Under the pieces are notes generated by a model. It was given only the letters and a program-made list of their open reading frames with translations. It was not told the origin of the DNA and did no database searches. Source: Zymoseptoria tritici IPO323 (Eukaryota > Ascomycota > Dothideomycetes > Mycosphaerellales > Mycosphaerellaceae). Taken from it: a DNA stretch of 64,000 nt. Shown here one piece after another: positions 33,601 to 42,362 of the stretch. Location of the stretch: contig NC_018214.1 of NCBI RefSeq assembly GCF_000219625.1, positions 992,001 to 1,056,000 on the forward strand, read 5' to 3'. A program made the position numbers and the translations under genes. Positions within the stretch are counted from its first letter, which is position 1. The number at the start of each line of letters is the position of its first letter.

Positions 33601-33828
33601 ATCAGCGACAATGTGTTCCGTCACTCGGGCATCTCTTGGGAATGGGCCATCGTCTTCATCAACACGATCTTGTTCTTCGTTGGTGTTGAGGGCTGGAAGT
33701 GGGCGAAGCGAGTATACTTCCGTCGCCAGGCGGCCAAGTCGACGGGTGCGGAGGCCGACTTGGAAACGAGGATGTTTGAGCGATACCTCACGCAGAGCAG
33801 CCAGGACGAAGAGAAGGAGAAGGTCTAA
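30649..33828 (+). CDS. ENA1: ENA-type (P-type IID) Na+/K+-exporting ATPase
   Basis: A plasma-membrane P-type ATPase that pumps Na+ (or K+) outward; in fungi it is needed for salt and alkaline-pH tolerance. Single exon, 1059 residues, close to the family length. Order: N-terminal cation-ATPase domain ([12 protein letters not shown]...), TM1-2, actuator domain with LTGESLPVR (about 185-193), TM3-4, phosphorylation site [10 protein letters not shown] with Asp at 382, nucleotide-binding domain with KGAVERV, hinge [14 protein letters not shown] and [21 protein letters not shown] (about 728-748), then six C-terminal TMs. NDSPSLK is the form usual in IID pumps rather than PMR1 or PMCA pumps. The C-terminus is acidic. 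ATG context is CACAATGG. Confidence 0.96.
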   Translation: [1059 protein letters not shown]

Positions 33829-35235
33829 GCTGCTTCGCACGGATGACGAATATGATGATTTAATTCTACTGTTATTATGGGAGGTCATCTACGGCGTTAT
33901 CTTGGGATCCCAGATCAGGGGAGTGAGGCCTTTTGAAGTCGCAACTTTGCTTGCGAGCTCGTGCTAGTGATAGCGTTTTTGATAAACTGCAAATACACCA
34001 ATATGTGTTCGAACATGACATGTCCACGCCCCATCTTAAGACGAATTCTCTCGCATCGCAAACATCGGATGTCGTTCTACCGCTCTCCCTGTATGACTTC
34101 ATTCTCAAGTCCACGTCGACGATCCCCATCAGTGTCGTCGACGCAACGCACATCGACCGATATCACAAAAACCCTCTCCTAGTCTTCGTCATAGTATGCT
34201 CAGCACGTGTCATCCATAGGCTACGCAGTTGACCAAACCTTCACTCCTAGTTCATCCGACGGAAAGCATCGTCTCGGCTCCCGCCAGCACTTGCATTCTT
34301 CACAACTCATCCTCAATGGAAATTGAACCATTCTCAACGCCGCCCACGTATTTTCAACGGGTCTCATCGTGGAGAACCACCGCTAGTACTATTGATGTTC
34401 GAGGCTTCTCGAAGCTTTTGATAGAGGAGGTGACTACTGTGCCTTAGTTTAACGGTCGGCAAACGTCACTGCGGTATGGCTCGTGGGGGGCACGTCAGCG
34501 GCTTTTTGATAGCATCAACTGGAATGGGATGTTGTTCTAGAATGATGCTTCATTGAGTCGTAGAGTGGCATGAATGCCACGAATGCATGGTTCGCTGCGT
34601 GGTGTCTCAATAGGTCGATCCGATGGTATATGCTGTCCTTGTGATTCGCTCGATGGGACTTATTTGCTGAAGTGCCGAATCAATCGGACAAGGACAGTGT
34701 CTAGATTCACTCTCCTTGCCGACGATGAGTTTCACGTACAGAGTCCGGGCACGATGGCGTGATTCGAGGTGGCTTTCTCGATTGAACGTCGTGCTCAGAG
34801 CGTTGAGGGTGAATAGCCACGACCATTCGAAGGTTCGTTGAGTTCTGTCGAAAGTCCACTCAAATCGAGGTGAAGGTGTCAGCAGACCCTCCGATGAGGC
34901 ATACAAGGTAGCATTCTCGATGCTCATTTCGAACCTCGCCTGCTCGAAATCCGGCGGACGACGCCGTAGATCATTCATCGGCCATCATCGAAGGGCCCGT
35001 TCGAGCAGTCTGGGACCTCTGGATGTTGAAGTTTGAAAGTGGATGCTCCCTGTGACTGACCGTTCACCCGGCCGATAGTTACGATCCATTACCGGCAACG
35101 ACGCTATCACCAAGGTCGTCGCTCCGGATCACCAGCAAGCTCGACGACTCTCGTTGACTTCATCCATACGTACAACTGGTGCAGAATTGTATCATACCTT
35201 TCGTGCGCGATGTGAGATCTGTACCGTCAGTTTGC
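33829..35235. other. Intergenic, no gene recognised
   Basis: 1.4 kb after the ENA gene. AT content is somewhat higher around 33850-34000, likely the 3' UTR. Frames at 33875-34447 and 34607-34978 show no domains. Confidence 0.45.
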
Positions 35236-35805
35236 TCAGATGTTCTCGAAGCATCGACGTGTAAGGTCAGGGTAAAGTCTGGAAAGATTGTGGAATAATG
35301 CAAAGTACCAATCGACGAGACGTGATTTGGTGGAAGAGATGTCAAGTTCTCGACCCGAACGATGGCAGAGGGCGGACACGGCGGGGTCCAGGTGCTCGTA
35401 GAGTTTAGAGTCGACCTGGACTGCCGGTCTCGCTGTGACCTGCGCAATGTGGAGGAGATGAGGTTGATGAAATGCTGAAGCGTCGGCGTGCTGGAATGGT
35501 CTTGAGCGACCAGACTGAAGAGATCCATGGTACTCGCCGCGCGGCTTCGTGCGATGGATAGTGGTGCGTTCGACCTGCAGCACAGCTATGAGCGGAACGT
35601 AGACCGCGCGGTGTTTTGCATTGCCATGGATTGCTGCTGGACCTGGTTGCAGTGGTAAGCAGACATGCCTGGGAATGGTACGACGCGACTCGCGAGGTTG
35701 AAGTGAAAACCCTTCAATACTTACCTCGACTTCACATGTCAAGAACACGCCGAGACTTGCACCATCAGCACCATCAAATACAAGAGACAGTTTCTCAGAA
35801 CCCAT
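35236..35805 (-). CDS. Unrecognised two-exon candidate gene
   Basis: An ATG at 35803-35805 starts MGSEKLSLVFDGADGASLGV and runs into a GTAAGT donor after CEVE. A GTGCTGCAG acceptor at about 35575 allows a phase-0 join to a frame that ends at 35236. A second reading is possible: from the ATG at 35526-35528 a different frame reads MDLFSLVAQDHSSTPTLQHF and ends at 35160, with a helix-like and a strand-like segment that look more protein-like than the joined frame. I do not recognise either product. The donor and acceptor are good; the choice of downstream frame is open. Confidence 0.3.
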   Translation of the reverse strand: MGSEKLSLVFDGADGASLGVFLTCEVEVSIEGFSLQPRESRRTIPRHVCLPLQPGPAAIHGNAKHRAVYVPLIAVLQVERTTIHRTKPRGEYHGSLQSGRSRPFQHADASAFHQPHLLHIAQVTARPAVQVDSKLYEHLDPAVSALCHRSGRELDISSTKSRLVDWYFALFHNLSRLYPDLTRRCFENI

Positions 35806-36207
35806 AGCACGTTCAAGCCACATGTTTCTATGTTTCTTGTCTTTCGGCCGTTGCGCCAGCCGGCCGGATTGGCGGTAGCTTTGAAACCAGGAACGGCCGA
35901 GAACACGTCAAACGGCTAATAAGGTACGAAGCTCGGGCCGGTGTGGTAACCTTACCAGATGTCTGGGATGAAGCATGTCTGTGACGCTGTCGAAGTCTCA
36001 AAGAGTCAAAGACACATCACGGACATGGTGACAGCATGGAGCTCGTTGGCTGTTTGTCGGCTGGAGAAATCTGGACCGGCAAGGTTCATGCATGTTTGAC
36101 ATGTGAATGAGGTACCTTGCAATCTTTGCGGTGTAGCTTTAGGTACATCTGCTACAGATTGCGATTATGTTACATGCAAATCAAATGCAGTGCAATGCAT
36201 ACTCACC
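35806..36207. other. Intergenic, no gene recognised
   Basis: About 400 bp between two minus-strand genes; it must hold the 3' end of the DUF7704 gene and the promoter of the candidate at 35805. Nothing else is visible. Confidence 0.4.
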
Positions 36208-36748
36208 TCATGCCTTGACCTTCCCGGCAGCTTTCTTGCCGCCGCTGAATCCCACACCAAGCAGGAAGCAAATGCGTGTCAGAGCGCCGACATACACGAA
36301 ACCCAAGTTTCCCTTGGTAAAGAGTCAGTCATAGCTCAATTTGATAGGTCTCACCCAATCTTACCCAATACATCGAATTCCAATCCCAAAAGCGGTAGTA
36401 GACATCCCATCCCACAGCATGCACAGAATACAAATGCCCGAAGTCGGCAATGAGCAGACCCAAAAGGAACATGTTCCAGACGCGACGGTCGGTAGTCGCC
36501 CGCAGCACCAGAGCTTCGTTCAACGCGAAGACGAAGTACATGTTTGCCAACTGCGTCAGCACGATGGTTTCGCGGAAAGTCACGCCGGAGATGAGGGGTG
36601 CAGTCGTGATCTCCATGGTAAGGTCCATGTATTGTTGCTGCTGGTAGTGTGCATAGTAGGCTCCTACGAAGGTCGAGACCGGTTCGATGTAGAGGAAGAA
36701 GGCGGAGTAGAGGAATGGAAGCGGTCCATAGTGCATTTGTCGAGCCAT
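36208..36748 (-). CDS. DUF7704-type small integral membrane protein
   Basis: A 162-residue protein with four likely membrane helices, of a fungal family with no assigned function that recurs near secondary-metabolite and other genes. Exon 1 is 36748-36365, the intron 36364-36313 (GTAAGA..CCAAG, 52 bp) and exon 2 36312-36208. Helix 1 is PFLYSAFFLYIEPVSTFVGAYY; helices 2 and 3 include LTQLANMYFVFALNEALVLR and WNMFLLGLLIADFGHLYS; then come the family-like WDVYYRFWDWNSMYWGNLGF across the splice junction and helix 4 with ALTRICFLLGVGF, ending in a basic Gly/Lys tail. Retaining the intron would replace helix 4, which supports the splice. Confidence 0.8.
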
Positions 36749-38000
36749 GGTGGGTACTGGTTTGAGAGATCGATGTAGTGAGACTGTTCCTGGTTTGGGG
36801 CCGGAGAGTGATGTGGTCTCAGCCGTATGACCTCAGGTGCAGTGGAACACGCCCTGTGCGGAGTGAGAAGCTGACGAGAGCTGCGTTGTATGCACGTTGT
36901 CCGCTGATGAAGGGGAGTAGTCTGATTGATTACGCGGTGCCGTCGCATGCGTTCTTTTGGTGATGATAGTTCAATCCGGTGGTATGGGATTGGTCGCGGA
37001 AGAGTGTGGAGGAGGTAGCGCGGCGTCGGCGACAGCGGAACGAGAGAGGAGACGAATCAGTCGTGGCGTCCGTAGTCCGTACCTCGGAGTGCTTGGCCGA
37101 GACGAGACGAGGATCGGTACTAGGTAGTAGTTTGTTTCTGCTAGTGAACGGTGCTTGCCTCGCACTGAATTCAATGATGGGTGAGAGACTAGGTACTAAG
37201 GTAGAGAGTACCTTAAGGCAAATGCTCGTGCAGGTGACGATTCGACGCAGGCAAAGCCAAGGGTACCGTACCGTAGTTCTACTGTCGACCAGCTGGGACG
37301 ACCAGAGACTTTTCTGCACCACTTCCTGGCTGAGAATAGTCCCTGCGAGTCGGACTCGATCGGTCTTTGTACGGAACTGAGGATTCCGGCCAACACCGAC
37401 TGTACGATCGAGGCCGTCTCTCTCGCTGTTTTCGTCAGAATGAGAAAACCCGTACCACTCCCCGTGTGATCTGGTCCTCGAATCATCCATGTTGATCTCC
37501 TCCCTTGACCGCCGCCAACAGGACTGATATTGAATTAAATAAGTCCACCGAGTTGCCCGTGCTGCAAGCCTTTTTTGCATGACTTGTTCCCCAAACAGCA
37601 TCCCCGGCTCAGCCCAACACTCCTTTTAATTGGCCCTTACCCGCGCCACAACCTTCTCTTCTCGCAGCACGCCCTGCTTACTACTACGCCATCACCGCCC
37701 ATCCTCCTCACGCTCTCTTCTGCCAGCTGCTGCGCACCGGCCCATCACCGCCCAGCCTTGCCAGGCCCTGCTGTTCGCCGTGACGCTCTTTTCCGGCGTC
37801 CTTTGTACTGATCCTCCCTCTCTCTCTCTTCACTAGGTGTGATCACTCTCTTCCGCCAGTACCTCTCGTCCACCGCGCCCTCGCGTCGACGCAGGTCGGA
37901 CTCCTGCCGGGAACCGCTCCCGACTCCGCCCACCAAAACCACACCTCAGCTCCCCGGCCAGGACCAGGAGAGACTAGCTCACGACCGCGCAAATAACACC
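36749..38000. other. Divergent promoter region with ACCTAxGTA-like motifs
   Basis: Between the DUF7704 (minus) and F-box/WD40 (plus) genes. From 37118 to 37275 it holds several copies of GGTAGT, ACTAGGTA, AAGGTA and GGTACCGTACCG short motifs. From 37590 to 37835 it turns strongly pyrimidine-rich with a (CT) tract, as in a 5' leader. Confidence 0.45.
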
Positions 38001-40400
38001 ATGCAGACTCCCTCCTCCGAGTCCTTCACCTTCTCTCAGTCACACGCTTTCCACGCGTCCCACTCCTCGACCTCCGCAGCGACCGAATCGTCTCAAGCTC
38101 CTCCGACATTCCTCGAACCGCTCCCAATTCCATCCCGAAGCGAACCATCCGAATATGGTGGCCTGAGTACAAGTGCTGGCATGAGGAGGCTGTCTCGTGA
38201 CGATACCGGCAACGACATGCACGTGCCGGTAGCCCACGCGATTGAAGGTCCCAAGGTTGGCTCGTCAGGCGAGGAATCGATGCGCATACAACGACGTGCT
38301 CGCAAACCATTGTCCCGTCTTCCCAGCAACAACACCACGTCCACATCTGCCTCTTCCGCTGAACCCAAGATATCCTTGTCAAGACGGCTTTCGAAACAAG
38401 CCACTAACGCTTTTCGTGATACCGTTCAGCGAGCGACACACACCGTATCGGGAGTATCATCAAGTCGTAGCAGAAGATCGAGCACACCGAATCGGATCGA
38501 GTTTGGGACGGGCTCGCAGCCCATGAGCGTGACGGACGTGCTCAGCCGACCGCCGACTTCACCCTCCAAGAGAAGTGCGAAGCAGTTCGACGACCGACCT
38601 CGGAAACATCGTCCCACCTTCTTTCCTCTTGGAGACCGTAAAGACACACCAGCCCCTCCTACCTTTGGCGGTTCAAACCTTCCAGTACGACCGGCAACTG
38701 CCAAGAGCAGCGCTTTGGGGATGATTTCGATGGGTGGAGAAAACGCAAGGAAGGCAGCGGCCAGTGCCAACATGTCATCCCCATTTTTCACCAGACCGGC
38801 CTGGTCCACTCCAGAGCAAGACGACATTCATACTCGCAGGATCCGCCTCGGCTCGTTAAGCAGTGCGGCAGACAGCGGAGCAGACCTATCCATATATGGA
38901 GACTCGGACGCATCCATTCGCGATCTCGACGGCGACATCGATATGGACCATGCCGAGTCGGCAACACCTGCATCCTACGACTTCACCAAGACACTCCCTC
39001 CCGAGATAGTGATTTCAATCTTTGAGTATGTGGACGCTCAGGACCTTCATTCAGCCGCCCAAGTCAACTGGAAATGGAACGCCATGACCAAGGACACCCA
39101 GGTCTGGCGCACAGTCTTTTTGCGCAGATACCAGCGACAGGTCCTCACCGATCCAGCTCCAATTCAAGTCGGCGGCGCCGGCCTTGGCCGACCTAACAGG
39201 CCAAACCAAGAATGGCGCAAGATGTACCAGGCTCGTCTGGAGCTGGAGAAGAACTGGCGTGCAGGTGCACATGATGCGGGCAAAGCGGTATACCTCTCCG
39301 GACACACAGACTCTGTCTACTGCTTGCAGTTTGATGAGGAGAAGATCATCACTGGTTCGCGTGATCGAACCATTCGTGTCTGGGATATCAACACCTACCA
39401 GTGCCTGCGCGTTATTGGCGGTCCCAACGTACGTCCTGTCCTTGGACCTAAGGTGCTCAGGACAGTTGACTACCCGTCATTCCACATGGCCACTGCCAGT
39501 GTCAATGGTACCGCCTACGGCAACAGCATCTACCACACCCCGAGCGAATGGCACGACGCCAGCATTCTTTGTTTGCAATACGACGACAAGATTCTGGTTA
39601 CAGGATCTTCCGACTCCGACCTCCTTATTTGGGACATCAAGACTTATCAACCGATCAGGCGTCTTAGGAAGCACACTGGTGGCGTCCTCGATGTGGCACT
39701 CGATGCAAAACACATCGTTTCCTGCTCCAAGGATTCTCGGATCATTGTGTGGGATCGTGAGACATACGAGCCAAAGGGCGAGCTGACTGGCCACCGCGGA
39801 CCCGTCAACGCCGTGCAGCTTCGTGGCCACCTTTTGGTCAGCGCTAGTGGAGACGGCATCGCTAGGCTGTGGGACCTCAACCAGATGAAGATGATCAAGG
39901 AGTTCAGCGCGAAGGAGCGAGGTCTTGCTGCTGTGGAGTTCTCCGAGGACATGAAGTACGTCCTTGCAGGTGGCAATGACAACATCACCTACAAGTTCGA
40001 GACCGACACTGGCCGTGAGGTCATGCAATTCACTGGTCACTCCCAGCTTGTCCGTTCTCTCTGGCTTGACAGCGCCAACGACCGCGTCGTTTCCGGCAGC
40101 TACGACCTTGATCTTCGTGTCTACGATTTCGTCACGGGACAAGAACTGTGGCGAGGTGAGGAGTGGACCACATCGTGGATGCTCGCAGCCAAGTCCGACT
40201 ACCGCCGCATCGTAGCTACAAGCCAAGATGGTCGAATCCTTCTGGTCGACTTCGGCATCTACAAGGGTGCTCCGAACTATACCTCTCGAGACGGCAACGT
40301 CATCGAGAACCTCGATCTGTTGCGAGGAACTGATCACACGACCGAAATCGTCTGGCGCAACCCCGTCTGGCCAAAGAAGACCTCGAGCCAACGTCACTAG
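38001..40400 (+). CDS. F-box/WD40 repeat protein, SCF substrate receptor
   Basis: The F-box binds Skp1 of an SCF ubiquitin ligase and the WD40 propeller binds phosphorylated substrates. To the TAG at 40398 the protein has 799 residues. The N-terminal 325 are Ser/Pro/Arg-rich and disordered. The F-box is about 330-375 (TLPPEIVISIFEYVDAQDL...W..VFLRRY). WD repeats run from about 425 to 765, with YLSGHTDSVYCLQF, SRDRTIRVWDI, GSSDSDLLIWDI, CSKDSRIIVWDR, LTGHRGPVNAVQL and ASGDGIARLWDL. The architecture is that of Neurospora FWD-1, Met30/SconB and Fbxw7-type proteins; I cannot say which. I start at the first in-frame ATG (38001); the frame is open upstream to a GTG at 37839. The frame stays open after the TAG (see the next entry). 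Confidence 0.93.
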   Translation: MQTPSSESFTFSQSHAFHASHSSTSAATESSQAPPTFLEPLPIPSRSEPSEYGGLSTSAGMRRLSRDDTGNDMHVPVAHAIEGPKVGSSGEESMRIQRRARKPLSRLPSNNTTSTSASSAEPKISLSRRLSKQATNAFRDTVQRATHTVSGVSSSRSRRSSTPNRIEFGTGSQPMSVTDVLSRPPTSPSKRSAKQFDDRPRKHRPTFFPLGDRKDTPAPPTFGGSNLPVRPATAKSSALGMISMGGENARKAAASANMSSPFFTRPAWSTPEQDDIHTRRIRLGSLSSAADSGADLSIYGDSDASIRDLDGDIDMDHAESATPASYDFTKTLPPEIVISIFEYVDAQDLHSAAQVNWKWNAMTKDTQVWRTVFLRRYQRQVLTDPAPIQVGGAGLGRPNRPNQEWRKMYQARLELEKNWRAGAHDAGKAVYLSGHTDSVYCLQFDEEKIITGSRDRTIRVWDINTYQCLRVIGGPNVRPVLGPKVLRTVDYPSFHMATASVNGTAYGNSIYHTPSEWHDASILCLQYDDKILVTGSSDSDLLIWDIKTYQPIRRLRKHTGGVLDVALDAKHIVSCSKDSRIIVWDRETYEPKGELTGHRGPVNAVQLRGHLLVSASGDGIARLWDLNQMKMIKEFSAKERGLAAVEFSEDMKYVLAGGNDNITYKFETDTGREVMQFTGHSQLVRSLWLDSANDRVVSGSYDLDLRVYDFVTGQELWRGEEWTTSWMLAAKSDYRRIVATSQDGRILLVDFGIYKGAPNYTSRDGNVIENLDLLRGTDHTTEIVWRNPVWPKKTSSQRH

Positions 40401-41327
40401 GAGGACGGCTGGCAACGATCCCCGTCTGGCACTGAGCCCAGTAATGGAAGCGATCAGATTGAGGTTCACGCTCCCGGCCTAACCTTCAATCAGGCCATGT
40501 ATCACGCTTTCCATCATACCTTCGGTCGGATCCTCCGCGATGATATCAGGCCAACGACCAGTGCTTCCGACTCTGCCATTCCAACTCCGATATACTACAA
40601 TCCAGATCCAGCAATTCTCCCGCGCCTTGCAAGTATTACGTCAGCGCATATTCTAGCTTCTGCGCCTCGGTCGAGAACCGCTAGCCTTGCTCCTGCTTTG
40701 CTTGCTGCAATGACCGCAAGAGTGCATGCTTCAATGCAGCGCTTCGCGGACGAGACGGCAACCTCATTGTCAATGAGTGCCGACTGGCCTCCTCCCGCGT
40801 CTTTGCTCAGCAGCCCGCGCCTGACCCCTTCAAGTCAGCACAGCGCATCATCAGACGACACGACTTTCTATGAGGACTGGATCCGCGTTGCACCAATCGA
40901 TGAGGACCCTGACGCCCCAAACCCTTTCACAAGCTCACGATCCTCTCCGTCGAACAGCAATACCATTCCAGAAACTGCGGTTGACGACTCGCCCTACGCA
41001 GATGATGAAGCGATTCAGACGATGTTGGACAACCTTTACATTCCTTCAGCATCAACCATATTGGAAGAATTCCATGCACAGTCTCGCGGTGCAACATTGG
41101 ATGCGCGCCCGGAAGCAGTTTCAATCCCACGCCCTGCATTGCAGCGTTCTCGCGCGGACAGGAGCACATCCACGGGTAGGCACTCGCACTCTCGAGGGTT
41201 TGGTGCCTACATCAATAACTTCATCAATGGTCCTACCCGCGAGTCAGTCGCCGGTTGGGATAAGAACCTTCAAAGCGCGCTGGAGGGTCGGGAGTTTGGA
41301 GAGAAAGATCGTGGTATTCGCCATTGA
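40401..41327 (+). CDS. In-frame C-terminal extension of F-box/WD40 protein, or separate small gene
   Basis: After TAG at 40398-40400 the same frame continues without a stop for 308 codons to 41327. The first internal ATG is at 40497 (276 residues if separate). Composition is protein-like: LTFNQAMYHAFHHTFGRIL, an Ala-rich helix around LAPALLAAMTARVHASMQRF, acidic/Ser linkers, and DDEAIQTMLDNLYIPSAS. No domain recognised and no PTS1. Three readings fit: a separate gene starting at 40497; stop readthrough; or splicing of a 51-bp intron (GTCTGG at 40350 to CACTAG at 40400) that removes the stop and keeps frame. The TAG is the last trinucleotide of a possible acceptor, so splicing is my favoured inference, but a good branch point is not clear. 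Confidence 0.45.
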   Translation, partial: EDGWQRSPSGTEPSNGSDQIEVHAPGLTFNQAMYHAFHHTFGRILRDDIRPTTSASDSAIPTPIYYNPDPAILPRLASITSAHILASAPRSRTASLAPALLAAMTARVHASMQRFADETATSLSMSADWPPPASLLSSPRLTPSSQHSASSDDTTFYEDWIRVAPIDEDPDAPNPFTSSRSSPSNSNTIPETAVDDSPYADDEAIQTMLDNLYIPSASTILEEFHAQSRGATLDARPEAVSIPRPALQRSRADRSTSTGRHSHSRGFGAYINNFINGPTRESVAGWDKNLQSALEGREFGEKDRGIRH

Positions 41328-42362
41328 AGACTCGTCTGTCGAAGTCAATTACTGGACGGTGCGAAGCATACATCTTTTAACAACACGGTGTTACACAGAA
41401 CATCATTAGGGCGTTGCAGGAGGCAATGAAGTTGACTTTCTTCCTGGGAGTCAAGGCTGTTTCTGTATCATCGAGAAGCGGTCTGCGTACCATTCAATAT
41501 TGGCGTTATTCGGATTCGAGCATTACGACTAAGCTGGACCGCAGTCGGCTGGCGGTCAACGACTGGGCATGGGGTTTCATGGGCGCAATCTGGAGTTTGA
41601 GATGTCACAGGTGTTCCTGCTGTCTGTTCGTTTTCCACTGTGGGACAAAAGATGAATGTGCGACTGCGATGACTACTGCATTGCTGATTTACTCTAGCAT
41701 GAGGATTTTTAAAACATACATTCGTTTGATTATGGCGCCTTCTTCGATCTGGTTGTGCTGTATCCTTGTCAAGGTGATAGAGGTTGAGGCTGGTGAAGTG
41801 GTGGGCTTAAGGTATGTCGACATCTGTCTGAAGCTGCTTCATCCATAGGGCTGACAGAAAGTCGTTGCACAAGGTCCCGGCGTGTTGCGTGAATGCTATC
41901 CGCCTGCCAACGACCTACATTGGAGAGTGACTTCGTAGTGGTCACGAATTGCAACAGTGAAGACTGTGGCTACAGCGGTGAAGAGTGTGTTTCCTCCCGG
42001 CCCTGAAGGTCGCAAGGAAGTGGACCAAGTGAATTGAAGGATCTTGCTCGCGCAAAACATGTCTTCTGAGGATCATGAAGACCTCCTCCTCACCGACAAA
42101 CCACGACAAAGGCAAGTGAAGTGGAACACTTTCTGTTATTGTCTCGCATTTCCACCTTCACGCGAGGTGAATTCACATTCACTTCACCTCGCTTAATTTT
42201 TCGACGCTAGAGCCTCAGGCAGAGACTCTCCGTTTGCTCCCTCCCAAAACTTCCAGACACACCACCGAATCTCTCCAATTCTTCACCACCGACGACATCT
42301 CCGCATCTCACCACAATCACAACCACACCGACACTCGCTCGCAGCGAAGCTGCGCAAGCACC
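41328..42362. other. Intergenic and leader
   Basis: The 3' flank of the F-box locus, then the promoter and leader of the coiled-coil gene. A plus-strand frame at 41414-41848 is Cys- and Leu-rich but has no domain. A 10-bp inverted repeat lies at 42162-42192. Confidence 0.45.
42162..42192. promoter_or_regulatory. Perfect 10-bp inverted repeat, 11-nt spacer
   Basis: GCGAGGTGAA at 42162-42171 is mirrored exactly by TTCACCTCGC at 42183-42192, with an AT-rich spacer. It is 170 bp before the ATG of the coiled-coil gene, so it could be a palindromic regulator site or a 5' UTR stem-loop. Confidence 0.5.

Noticed and set aside
33307..33888. 193-codon minus-strand frame antisense to the ENA C-terminus
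   Set aside because: It is an antisense shadow of a strongly conserved coding exon; its acidic composition follows from the sense codons.
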